The position numbers and the translations under genes are program-made. Below, piece by piece: positions 33,852 to 41,529 of a stretch of DNA of 61,607 nt; the first letter of the stretch is position 1; every line of letters starts with the position of its first letter. The stretch is from Acidobacteriaceae bacterium (GTDB lineage: Bacteria > Acidobacteriota > Terriglobia > Terriglobales > Acidobacteriaceae). A model generated the notes under the pieces. That model made no database searches. It was given only the letters and a program-made list of their open reading frames with translations, and had not been told where the DNA came from. The stretch is taken from positions 27,062 through 88,668 of the forward strand of contig PLJN01000101.1 in assembly GCA_003140235.1 (NCBI GenBank). The letters are read 5' to 3'.

Positions 33852-34625
33852 ATGATTCACGCCACGGCCATTATTGATCCCAGCGCAAAAATTCACTCCT
33901 CGTGCATAGTTGGGCCCTACTGCATTATTGGACCGGATGTGGAACTGGGCGAAAACTGTGAGCTCATGGCCAACGTGATTATTCATGGGCCTGCGCATAT
34001 TGGATCGCACAATCGCTTCTTCCCTTTCTGCGCCATCGGCATGGAACCTCAGGACACCACGTTTGCCGGAGAAAAGACCAAACTGCGCATTGGCGACCAC
34101 AACACATTTCGCGAATACGTGACCATCAATCGTGGAACTACCAAAGGCGGCGGCGTGACGGCCGTAGGCAGCCACGTTCTACTCCTGGCGTACGCGCATA
34201 TCGGCCACGATTGTTTTGTCGGCGACCATGCCATGCTGATCAACGCCGCCACGCTCGCCGGACACGTTACGGTGGAAGAGTGGGCGGTAATTGGCGCTTT
34301 CAGCGCGGTGCACCAGTTCTGCCGCGTGGGCGCGCACGCCTACATTGGCGGAGACACCATGTGCACCAAAGATGTTCTGCCTTTTTCCACGGTGGTGAGT
34401 CCGCGGGACGCTCGTGCTTACGGCCTGAATGCCGTTGGTCTGGAACGCCGTGGATTCAGCAAAGAGCGTATCCGCAAAATCCACCGCGCTTTCAAAGTGC
34501 TCCTGAATTCGAAACTCAACACCACGCAGGCGCTGGAACAACTCCGGGCAGAAGCCGACCGCGGAGAAGATGTGGACATGCTGGTGCGTTTTATCGAAGA
34601 GTCCGAGCGCGGAGTCATCAAGTAA
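33852..34625 (+). CDS. lpxA: UDP-N-acetylglucosamine acyltransferase LpxA
   Basis: This 257-residue enzyme forms a left-handed beta-helix from hexapeptide repeats (TAIIDPSAKIHSSCIVGPYC, IIGPDVELGENCELMANVII). The catalytic His is in AYAHIGHDCFVG. The C-terminal helical domain (RRGFSKERIRKIHRAFKVLL) is intact. It catalyses the first step of lipid A synthesis, transferring a 3-hydroxyacyl chain from ACP to UDP-GlcNAc, or to UDP-GlcNAc3N where a GnnA/GnnB pair exists. It belongs to the fabZ operon; the S1/P1 nuclease gene follows 33 bases downstream. Family is certain. Acyl length and sugar preference are not readable. Confidence 0.97.
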   Translation: MIHATAIIDPSAKIHSSCIVGPYCIIGPDVELGENCELMANVIIHGPAHIGSHNRFFPFCAIGMEPQDTTFAGEKTKLRIGDHNTFREYVTINRGTTKGGGVTAVGSHVLLLAYAHIGHDCFVGDHAMLINAATLAGHVTVEEWAVIGAFSAVHQFCRVGAHAYIGGDTMCTKDVLPFSTVVSPRDARAYGLNAVGLERRGFSKERIRKIHRAFKVLLNSKLNTTQALEQLRAEADRGEDVDMLVRFIEESERGVIK

Positions 34626-34658
34626 CAAATCTTGATAAGATCGATTGGTCGACCTTCC

Positions 34659-35492
34659 ATGAAAAAACTTATTACTGTTCTCGCCCTGCTGACGTTCGCA
34701 TCCACTCTGCTTTTCGCGTGGGGCCCCAAGGGCCACCAGATCGTTGGAGACATTGCCCGCGCTCACCTTAACCAAGCCGCCAGGCAGAAAATTGTGGCGC
34801 TGCTGGGCAATGACGATCTGGCCGCAGTCGCCAATTGGGCGGACGATGTTAAAGGCGAGCGGCGCGAGAGCTATGGCTGGCACTTTGTGGACATCCGCAA
34901 AGACTCCAGCGGCTTTTCCCAAGCGCGCGACTGCTACCAGCCCAACGAAAAATTCTCTTACACATTGACCGACCACCACAACTGCGTGGTGGACCGCATC
35001 AACATGTTCCGCGAAGTCCTGGCCAACAAGAACGCACCGCAGCAGGACCGGATTGAGGCGTTGAAGTTCATCGTCCACTTTGTAGGGGATCTGCACCAGC
35101 CGTTCCACGCCATTGACGAAGCCCGCGGCGGAAACGACATTCACGTTGTGGAATTCGGGTCCGCGCAGTGCGGCACGCGTCCGTGTAATCTCCATTATGA
35201 GTGGGACATAGGCCTCATCGAGCACAGCGGCAAGTCGGAGAGCGACTACGTGGCCCAGTTGGAGCGTTTGATCGTCGCGAACCATTTGCAATCCAAAGCA
35301 GGCGGAACTACAGAAGAGTGGGCAAATGAATCGTTCGGCTACGCGAAACAGGCCATGTTGAAAGATGGCGGCGCGGTGGACGAGGCTTACTACAAAGCCA
35401 ATGTCGGGATGATGGACGAAAGACTGGCGCTGGCCGGCCTGCGATTGGCCAAGTTGCTCAATGACACTTTGGGAGAACCGCAGGGGCGCTAA
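34659..35492 (+). CDS. Secreted S1/P1-type zinc nuclease
   Basis: This 277-residue protein has a signal peptide ending LLFA, so the mature protein begins with Trp (WGPKGHQIVGDIA), as S1/P1 nucleases require for their zinc site. Further ligands fit the family: NWADD (Asp), YGWHFVDI (His), VHFVGDLHQPFHA (His, Asp, His) and LHYEWDIG (His and Asp). The enzyme cuts single-stranded DNA and RNA, probably in the periplasm or outside. It starts at ATG 34659, 33 bases after lpxA, and its stop lies 2 bases before lpxI, so it is embedded in the lipid A block. Why a nuclease is placed there is unexplained. Confidence 0.92.
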   Translation: MKKLITVLALLTFASTLLFAWGPKGHQIVGDIARAHLNQAARQKIVALLGNDDLAAVANWADDVKGERRESYGWHFVDIRKDSSGFSQARDCYQPNEKFSYTLTDHHNCVVDRINMFREVLANKNAPQQDRIEALKFIVHFVGDLHQPFHAIDEARGGNDIHVVEFGSAQCGTRPCNLHYEWDIGLIEHSGKSESDYVAQLERLIVANHLQSKAGGTTEEWANESFGYAKQAMLKDGGAVDEAYYKANVGMMDERLALAGLRLAKLLNDTLGEPQGR

Positions 35493-35494
35493 TC

Positions 35495-36373
35495 ATGCCG
35501 CCGCACCATAATCCAGCAAACGAAAAGATTGGCCTGATCGCTGGCAACGGAAGTTTCCCCTTGCTGCTGCTGGACGCCGCGCGCGCCCAGGGCGCTGAAG
35601 TAATCGTCGCCGCCATCAAGGAAGAGACTTCACCGCTGATCGAAACGCGCGGCGCAGCCGCCGTCTACTGGTTGTCGCTGGGCGAACTGAGCAAGCTGAT
35701 TGATACCTTCAAAAAAGAAGGCGTCCACACGGCGATCATGGCAGGTCAGGTGAAGCATAAGCAAATTTTTTCCGCGATACGGCCCGACTGGCGGCTGGCC
35801 AGAGTGCTGCTCTCTCTTACCACGCGCAACACGGATTCTCTTATCGGCGCGGTGGCCAAGGTGCTGGCCGATGAAGGCATTACTCTGATCAGTTCCACTT
35901 CGTATCTGGAACCGCTGCTGGCCAAGCCAGGAGTGCTCACGCGGCGCAAGCCCACAGAAGCCGAACTAAAAAGCATTGAGTATGGCCGGACCGTGGCCCG
36001 CCACTTGGCGCAATATGACATTGGACAGACCGTGGTCATCGCCGAGTCCGCGTGTGTTGCCGTGGAGGCCATGGAAGGTACGGACGCAACCATTCTGCGG
36101 GCGGGCGAGATCATGCAGAGTCTTACAGACGCGCCTGCTTCAGACGCGCCGGTGCTCAGCCGCGGCCTCACCGTGGTCAAAGTTGCCAAACCAAATCAGG
36201 ACATGCGCTTTGACGTGCCGGTGATCGGGACCAAGACGGTGGAAACCATGCAGCGCGCCGGAGCTACTTGCTTCGCGCTGGACGCCGGCAAATGCCTGCT
36301 GCTGGACGGCGAGCCCATGATCGCTGTTGCGGACAGCGCCGGGATCACCATTGTCTCGAGCGTTACTCCGTGA
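35495..36373 (+). CDS. lpxI: UDP-2,3-diacylglucosamine pyrophosphatase LpxI
   Basis: This 292-residue protein matches the DUF1009/LpxI family. KIGLIAGNGSFPLLLLDAAR opens it, IMAGQVKHKQIFSAIRPDWR follows, then STSYLEPLLAKPGVLTRRKP and the closing block MRFDVPVIGTKTVETMQRAG with LDAGKCLLLDGEPMIAVAD. LpxI hydrolyses UDP-2,3-diacylglucosamine to lipid X, replacing LpxH in lineages such as Alphaproteobacteria and Acidobacteriota. The gene begins 2 bases after the S1/P1 nuclease stop, so it is in the same unit. Its 3' end overlaps the convergent pilin-like gene by 11 bases. Confidence 0.93.
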   Translation: MPPHHNPANEKIGLIAGNGSFPLLLLDAARAQGAEVIVAAIKEETSPLIETRGAAAVYWLSLGELSKLIDTFKKEGVHTAIMAGQVKHKQIFSAIRPDWRLARVLLSLTTRNTDSLIGAVAKVLADEGITLISSTSYLEPLLAKPGVLTRRKPTEAELKSIEYGRTVARHLAQYDIGQTVVIAESACVAVEAMEGTDATILRAGEIMQSLTDAPASDAPVLSRGLTVVKVAKPNQDMRFDVPVIGTKTVETMQRAGATCFALDAGKCLLLDGEPMIAVADSAGITIVSSVTP

Positions 36374-36743
36374 TGTGTTTCGTCTGATCGATGCTGATGG
36401 TCTGCGGCGCACCAGCATCGGGGCCGGAATACGTGGCCACAATTCGAAACGCCGAGTCTGAGATTTCGACGGAATAGGTGTAAGGACCGCGGCGGTTACG
36501 CGGCATGGTCAGGTCTCCCGCCGATCGCAGCTCTTCGATCGAGACATACTTGCTCTGCAGCGCGTAGTGGCTGACCTCGGCGTCGGCAATGGCCAGCAGG
36601 TCGCCTTTAACACCCACAATGTCCATGGCCGCCTGGGGATTACTGGAACCGCCTGGCGTCACGCTCTGCGCTTGCCGCGAGTAAATATAAGCTCCAATCG
36701 CGACCGTGATGATCAAACCCAGAAAGCCCGCTATGCGCTTCAT
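36363..36743 (-). CDS. Small membrane-anchored, pilin-like protein
   Basis: This 126-residue protein has one N-terminal hydrophobic segment (IAGFLGLIITVAIGAYIYSR) and a periplasmic part with an initial helix (AAMDIVGVKGDLLAIADAEV) and later strands (GPYTYSVEISDSAFRIVATY). Helix, segment near ALQSKYVSIEELRSAGDL, then strands resembles a type IV pilin-like fold, but no prepilin peptidase site (G/FTLxE) is present at the start. The function is unknown. It overlaps the end of lpxI and diverges from the Gfo/Idh/MocA gene. Confidence 0.7.
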   Translation of the reverse strand: MKRIAGFLGLIITVAIGAYIYSRQAQSVTPGGSSNPQAAMDIVGVKGDLLAIADAEVSHYALQSKYVSIEELRSAGDLTMPRNRRGPYTYSVEISDSAFRIVATYSGPDAGAPQTISIDQTKHITE

Positions 36744-36809
36744 GCTTTCCCTCCCCGATAGCGCAATGATACCTTTGCTGCATCGGATTGACGTGGAGAA
36801 AATTCAGTC

Positions 36810-37838
36810 TTGCCAAACCAAAGTCTAATTCGGATAGCGGTCATTGGTGTGGGCTCCTTTGGGAAGAACCACGCTCGCGTGTATCACGAGTTGCAGCAGC
36901 AGGGCGAGGGCGTGGAGTTGTTCGCGGTGGTAGATTCCGACGCCACGCAGGCGCAGGCCCTCGCGCGCCAATTCGGCTGCAAAGCGTTCAGCAACCTGGA
37001 CGACCTGCGCGGCCACGTTGACGCTGCTTCCGTCGCCGTGCCCACCGTCCACCATCTCGACGTTGCTTCGCGCCTGATGACCGCCGGCATTGACGTTCTG
37101 GTCGAGAAGCCAATTGCTTCCACCGTGGACGAAGCCGACGAGTTAATCCGCGTAGCTAAGGCCCACCAGCGCATCGCCCAGGCTGGTCATCTCGAGCGTT
37201 TTAATCCAGCGGTTCGCGCCACGATTCCGCTGATCAATCGTCCCATGTTTTTTGAAGTCCACCGGCTCAGCATCTTTACGCCACGCAGCCTGGACGTAGA
37301 CGTTGTCCTTGATTTGATGATTCACGACATTGACGTAGTGCTCACGTTTGTAAATTCGCCGCTGACGGACGTGCGCGCCGTTGGTCTCCCGGTCGTCACC
37401 AGCAAAGTGGATATTGCCAACGTACGCATGGAGTTTGAATCCGGCTGTGTGGCCAACTTGACGGCCAGTCGCGTCAGCACCGAGCGAGTACGCAAGCTGC
37501 GTTTCTTTCAGCCACACGAATACATTTCCATCGACTACGGACGCCAGGACGTTCTACAGATCACCGTCACGCAGCAGGAAAAGTTGTCACCAGAACACTT
37601 GATGGCCGCCGCGGGAGATGCTTCGGCTTTCCCGATTCCCGGCGTCACTCTGAACAAGCCGAAAGTACAAGAGGAAGAACCGCTCCATGCCGAGCTCCGG
37701 TCATTTGTGGACGCCGTCCGGAACCGGACCACTCCCCTGGTTCCGCTCGAAGACGGTCGCCGGGCATTGGCTGCGGCCATGCGAATCCTGGCAGCCATCG
37801 AAAAGCACAGCCGGCATGCCCAACTGCAATCTCTGTAA
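36810..37838 (+). CDS. Gfo/Idh/MocA-family dehydrogenase (lipid A cluster type, GnnA-like?)
   Basis: This 342-residue NAD(P)-dependent oxidoreductase opens with a Rossmann domain (IRIAVIGVGSFGKNHARVYH). The family signature EKPIAST carries the catalytic Lys, and AGHLERFNPAVRA begins the C-terminal alpha/beta domain. The phrase GHxERFNPAV is typical of Gfo/Idh/MocA proteins encoded in lipid A clusters, including GnnA, which oxidises UDP-GlcNAc at C3 so that GnnB can aminate it. Its neighbours lpxA and lpxI fit that, but no GnnB aminotransferase gene is in the window, so GnnA is only a candidate. The start is TTG 36810 with GGAG about 12 bases upstream; no better start lies before the Rossmann strand. 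Confidence 0.85.
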   Translation: MPNQSLIRIAVIGVGSFGKNHARVYHELQQQGEGVELFAVVDSDATQAQALARQFGCKAFSNLDDLRGHVDAASVAVPTVHHLDVASRLMTAGIDVLVEKPIASTVDEADELIRVAKAHQRIAQAGHLERFNPAVRATIPLINRPMFFEVHRLSIFTPRSLDVDVVLDLMIHDIDVVLTFVNSPLTDVRAVGLPVVTSKVDIANVRMEFESGCVANLTASRVSTERVRKLRFFQPHEYISIDYGRQDVLQITVTQQEKLSPEHLMAAAGDASAFPIPGVTLNKPKVQEEEPLHAELRSFVDAVRNRTTPLVPLEDGRRALAAAMRILAAIEKHSRHAQLQSL

Positions 37839-38041
37839 AAAGTCGCACTCTCTGTAAAAATATGTAAAGCGCAGTGCGCGTGATCTGTTTGTTTTCATAG
37901 AGTTCGAGGCAGTCTTCATCCGAGCGAGAGTTATTTCTCTGATACGGGCGCAAGAACTCTCGCATTCTTCCTTCTTAGTGAGAAAATAGTAACTGAAGGG
38001 CCGGACGAGTGTGTCTGGCCAGGTGGTGCTTTATCCCTCTC

Positions 38042-39031
38042 ATGGAAGATCCGGCTCGTCGACCAGTGACCAAGTATTCGCCCACGGTGGAAGAGTTGCA
38101 CCTGCTCGTGGAAAATCTGGGCAGCGAACTGGATTCGTATCGCCGGCGAGAAGCCGCGTGGCTTTCACTCGTGGTTCATGGTCTCATTGTTGCAACACTC
38201 ATCTTTGTTCCCAAATGGATACCTCGGGGACCGTCGGTGCTCCCACTTCGGTCGAAGCAGCAGGATACGACCTTTCTGATGGCGCCCAACGTAAAGCCGA
38301 TCCATCCGCCGAAGACCAATTTCATGTCCGACCAGGACCGCATGGCAATGTCGCGGACCCCGCAGCCCAATACCGTGCGCCAGCCGCTGGACGCGCGTCT
38401 TCCCGGCAAACCTGCAGTTACTCCTCCGGCGCCGGCCCAACAGGCCGCCGCGCCCAGCCCATCGCAAGGCAATACGCAGCAGGCGGCCGCGAGTCCTCCT
38501 CAGCCATCGCAGAATTCGCAGGCTTCACAGCCGTTCCCCTCGGGACAGAATCCGTTTAAGACCAACTCGCCCGGATCTTCCGTCCAGGGTGCGATCCAGT
38601 CAGTGGCTGCGAACCATGGTAGTTCCGGCGGCGGGTACGGCGGAGACTACGGTACGTCACCCGTCCACCAAAAAGCGGCCACGCTCGGCGGCATGGAAAT
38701 CCTGAGTGACACGATGGGCGTGGATTTTGGTCCTTATATGAAGCGGCTGCAGGTGGTCGTTCAAGGCCGCTTCGATGTCGAGGTTCCTCAGGTAGCCCGG
38801 CCTCCCATCATGAAAAAGGGGCTGGTGGTGCTGGAGTTCTCCATCCTTAAGGACGGTACGATCACCAGCATTAGGATGATCAACAGCGCGGGAGACACAG
38901 CACTCGACCGGGGAGCCTGGGGCACACTCACTTTTGGACCAGCGCCCCAACTGCCGCCTCAATTCAACGGAGATTACATCACGCTGAAGGGGTATTTCTA
39001 TTACAACCCCGATAAGAAGGATTTCGAGTAG
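38042..39031 (+). CDS. TonB-like protein with long Pro/Gln linker
   Basis: This 329-residue protein has a cytoplasmic N-terminus of about 45 residues (SPTVEELHLLVENLGSELDS) and one membrane helix (AAWLSLVVHGLIVATLIFVP). A long Pro/Gln/Ser-rich periplasmic linker (about residues 80-200) precedes a C-terminal TonB-like domain (VVVQGRFDVEVPQVARPPIM, then KGLVVLEFSILKDGTITSIR). The cytoplasmic extension before the helix is longer than in classic TonB. Energy transduction to outer membrane partners is inferred from the domain. Neither ExbB nor ExbD is adjacent. The frame opens at 38009; ATG 38042 is the first Met and has no strong ribosome site. A long inverted repeat follows the stop. Confidence 0.82.
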   Translation: MEDPARRPVTKYSPTVEELHLLVENLGSELDSYRRREAAWLSLVVHGLIVATLIFVPKWIPRGPSVLPLRSKQQDTTFLMAPNVKPIHPPKTNFMSDQDRMAMSRTPQPNTVRQPLDARLPGKPAVTPPAPAQQAAAPSPSQGNTQQAAASPPQPSQNSQASQPFPSGQNPFKTNSPGSSVQGAIQSVAANHGSSGGGYGGDYGTSPVHQKAATLGGMEILSDTMGVDFGPYMKRLQVVVQGRFDVEVPQVARPPIMKKGLVVLEFSILKDGTITSIRMINSAGDTALDRGAWGTLTFGPAPQLPPQFNGDYITLKGYFYYNPDKKDFE

Positions 39032-39039
39032 GAAAGCGC

Positions 39040-39116
39040 AATTGGCAAATAGCAATTAGCCAAAGCATTCTCGCTCGTATGTGCGAAACCCTTTGGCCAA
39101 TTGCTATTTGCTAATT
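39040..39116. terminator. 26-bp inverted repeat between convergent genes
   Basis: Arms at 39040-39065 and 39091-39116 pair with about two mismatches (AATTGGCAAATAGCAATTAG against CTAATTGC-type copies), with a 25-base loop. It separates the convergent TonB-like gene and winged-helix gene and contains the last codons and stop of the latter. It probably acts as a two-way terminator. The same AATTGGNAAT vocabulary recurs at 58551-58609. Confidence 0.6.
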
Positions 39117-39931
39117 GCTAATTGCTTTCTCCCCATCATTTTCATCAGCACTCTCTGCACGAACGGCATATAGATGAGAGCGGCGGCGCTACCCAGGGCC
39201 AGTCCCAGACCCAGGCGGTCATAAATGAGCAGAGGCGAGAGTGCCCACAGCATGTCCAGCGCAAACAGAGCCGGAAACAGTATGCGGTATTTCTCTCCCA
39301 GCAAGTGGTAATCCAGCGCGGTGGCGCTCAGTAGATAGAGCCGAACAGCCACGCCTACCAGCGCGGTGACTATGCAAACCACAAAGACAATGTGTCCAGC
39401 GCTGCGCCACGCCGCGTTCGCTGCGCGGAAAAGTTGGTCCAGATTGAACAGAGCGCAAAGATAGAAGATGAGGTACATGATCTGCGAAAGCGAAAACAGT
39501 ATCCTCGCCGTTGTCCGGCTGGCTCGGGGCAGCTCGGTCTCCGGTAAAGAGGATGCCGCCGGTTCCGCGGCCGGTTGCGGTAACTCGACTGCGGATGGCT
39601 CTGGCGTCGCCGTTACGTCGCCCATAAAGCGGTAGCCTCGCTTGGCGATGGTCTCAATGTATTTGGGATTGGCGGCGGAATCGCCGAGAACGTCACGCAG
39701 CTTGACCATGGCGGTGTTCAATCCGTGGTCAAAGTCCACAAATGTGTCTTGCGGCCAAAGGCGTTGCTGCAACTCTTCCCGGGTCACAACGTCCTTAGGG
39801 CGTTCCAGCAGCGCCACCAGCACCTGAAAAGGTTGCAACTGCAGCTTGAGCCGTGTGCCATTGCGGCGAAGCTCGGCGGCTTTCAGGTCGGCCTCGAACT
39901 CGTCAAACCGGTATTTGGAAACTGTCGCCAT
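39104..39931 (-). CDS. Winged-helix regulator with C-terminal membrane helices (ToxR/CadC-like)
   Basis: This is a 275-residue protein. Residues 1-105 form an OmpR/PhoB-type winged helix (LQPFQVLVALLERPKDVVTR, then EELQQRLWPQDTFVDFDHGL, and KYIETIAKRGYRFMG for the wing). A Pro/Ala-rich linker follows. From about residue 143 come four hydrophobic helices (FSLSQIMYLIFYLCALFNL, IVFVVCIVTALVGVAVRLYL, ILFPALFALDMLWALSPLLI, LGLALGSAAALIYMPFV). So it is a one-component regulator fixed in the inner membrane, without a periplasmic sensor domain; the helices themselves may sense. Such proteins are numerous in Acidobacteriota. Its target is unknown. It diverges from the small ORF and miaA. Confidence 0.9.
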   Translation of the reverse strand: MATVSKYRFDEFEADLKAAELRRNGTRLKLQLQPFQVLVALLERPKDVVTREELQQRLWPQDTFVDFDHGLNTAMVKLRDVLGDSAANPKYIETIAKRGYRFMGDVTATPEPSAVELPQPAAEPAASSLPETELPRASRTTARILFSLSQIMYLIFYLCALFNLDQLFRAANAAWRSAGHIVFVVCIVTALVGVAVRLYLLSATALDYHLLGEKYRILFPALFALDMLWALSPLLIYDRLGLGLALGSAAALIYMPFVQRVLMKMMGRKQLAISK

Positions 39932-40034
39932 GCGGTGTGGTTGATCGCTAGAAGTTTAGCACTGAAAATTGGCAGCCACGATTTGCTTGCTGCCACTCCC
40001 AAGAGCCGCCGGCAACTCATTACAATGAATGGCC

Positions 40035-40130
40035 ATGGACGCTCGCCGCCAACAAACGCTCGGACTGGCCATTATTGCCGTAGTGATTCTGCTGTTTGTC
40101 CTGCTGCGTCATCTCTGGAGCCGAGCGTGA
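40035..40130 (+). CDS. 31-residue single-helix membrane peptide coupled to miaA
   Basis: ATG 40035 opens a 31-codon frame with a basic start (MDARRQQT), one hydrophobic helix (LGLAIIAVVILLFVLL) and a basic end (RHLWSRA). Its TGA stop at 40128-40130 overlaps the GTG start of miaA at 40127 (GTGA), so translation of miaA is likely coupled to it. A TACAAT box lies at 40021-40026, 9 bases upstream. The peptide may be a real membrane miniprotein or a leader that loads ribosomes onto miaA. No family is recognised. Confidence 0.6.
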   Translation: MDARRQQTLGLAIIAVVILLFVLLRHLWSRA

Positions 40131-41044
40131 GCGAACCGCTTTTGGTGGTCATTCTGGGACCCACGGCCAGCGGCAAGAGCGCACTGGCGCTGGCGCTTGC
40201 GGAGAGACTGCAGGGCGAGATTGTCAGTTGCGATTCCGTCGCCGTCTACCGCGAGTTTGATATTGGCACGGCCAAACCATCTCCCGAGGAACGGCAGCGT
40301 GTTCCCCACCATCTGATTGACGTTGCCTCTCCCGCGGAGCAGTTCACCGCCGGTGATTATTCCCGCCTGGCGCGTCAGGCCATCCATGAAATCAGCGCGC
40401 GCCAGCACTTGCCGATTGTTGTCGGGGGCACTGGGCTCTACTTGCGCGCTCTGCTCCAAGGGCTCTTCGCAGGACCGCCGCCGTCAGAAGAACTGCGCGA
40501 GCGTTTGCGAAAGCGTGCGACCGTGCGCGGTTCCGGCTATCTGCACAAAATGCTGCGGCGTCTAGATCCGGCGGCGGCCCAGGCCATCCACGCCAATGAC
40601 ATTCCAAAATTGGTGCGGGCCGTGGAAGTTTACGTCACCACCCGCCAGCCGATGACTGGGCTCTGGCAGGAAGGGCGTGAACCTTTGGGTGGCTTTCGCA
40701 TTGTCCGCGCGGGATTGAATCCGGACCGCGAAGCTTTGTACCAACGCGTCAACCTTCGTGCCGCAGAGATGTTCCAGCGCGGTCTGGTTGGAGAAGCTAG
40801 AGTTCTCCTCGAACGCTACGGACCGGTGCGTCCTCTGGACTCGCTCGGATATCGCCAGGCAGTGCAACATCTGCAAGGCACGTTGCCACTGGATGGCGCA
40901 ATCACCGCCGCCCAGCAGGCACATCGCAATTACGCCAAGCGGCAGATGACTTGGTTTCGCCGCGAGCCAGACGTCCACTGGTTTGCCGGATTTGGGTCCG
41001 ACGAGACCATGCAACGCCTTTGTTTCGAATTGGCCAGTTCGTAA
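40127..41044 (+). CDS. miaA: tRNA dimethylallyltransferase MiaA
   Basis: This 305-residue enzyme attaches a dimethylallyl group to N6 of A37 in tRNAs that read UNN codons. The P-loop GPTASGKSALALALA opens the protein, DSVAVYREFDIGTAKP gives the substrate-binding Asp region, and PHHLIDVASPAEQFTAGDYS and VVGGTGLYLRALLQGL are further family blocks. The C-terminal part (NYAKRQMTWFRRE) is complete. The frame extends far upstream, but GTG 40127 is the last start before the P-loop strand and overlaps the stop of a 31-residue membrane peptide. A MmcQ/YjbR gene follows after 15 bases. Confidence 0.97.
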   Translation: MSEPLLVVILGPTASGKSALALALAERLQGEIVSCDSVAVYREFDIGTAKPSPEERQRVPHHLIDVASPAEQFTAGDYSRLARQAIHEISARQHLPIVVGGTGLYLRALLQGLFAGPPPSEELRERLRKRATVRGSGYLHKMLRRLDPAAAQAIHANDIPKLVRAVEVYVTTRQPMTGLWQEGREPLGGFRIVRAGLNPDREALYQRVNLRAAEMFQRGLVGEARVLLERYGPVRPLDSLGYRQAVQHLQGTLPLDGAITAAQQAHRNYAKRQMTWFRREPDVHWFAGFGSDETMQRLCFELASS

Positions 41045-41059
41045 AATGTTTGGACAGAT

Positions 41060-41452
41060 ATGTCGCCACGAGCAAGCAAGGTCAAACAGAAAAGCCGAAG
41101 CGTGAATCCGCCGGTCACGTTCGAAACCGTTCGCGAGTTCGCGCGTGCACTCGACAAAGCGGAAGAAAGCACGTCCTACGGCACAGCAGCGTTCAAGGTA
41201 GGCGGCAATTTGTTCGTGCGGCTGCATCAGGACGGAGAGTCGCTGGTTGTGCGCACAAGCTTTGAGGAACGTGAGGAGTTGATGGCCGCTGATTCCGACA
41301 CATACTACATCACGGACCACTACCTCAATTACCAGTGGGTTCTGGTCCGCATGTCGCGAGTTCATCCCGATGCCTTGCGGGACCTGCTTCGCGGTGCATG
41401 GCGGTCCGCGGCGACCGAGAAACCGCGGAAACGACGCTCCTCCAGCCGATAG
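41060..41452 (+). CDS. MmcQ/YjbR-family protein
   Basis: This 130-residue protein has the compact MmcQ/YjbR (CyaY-like) fold: VTFETVREFARALDKAEEST, then SYGTAAFKVGGNLFVRLHQD, SLVVRTSFEEREELMAADSD, and YYITDHYLNYQWVLVRMSRV. The ends are basic (SPRASKVKQKSRS; RKRRSSSR), consistent with nucleic acid binding, which has been proposed for the family. No enzyme activity is known. It lies 15 bases behind miaA and is probably cotranscribed. Confidence 0.88.
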   Translation: MSPRASKVKQKSRSVNPPVTFETVREFARALDKAEESTSYGTAAFKVGGNLFVRLHQDGESLVVRTSFEEREELMAADSDTYYITDHYLNYQWVLVRMSRVHPDALRDLLRGAWRSAATEKPRKRRSSSR

Positions 41453-41529
41453 TCAGTCCAGTAAGCCTTCTCCCGGTCTCCGGCTTAAGCTGACTGCCAT
41501 TCCTGCCGATAGCCTCAGCAAGGAGTGGC

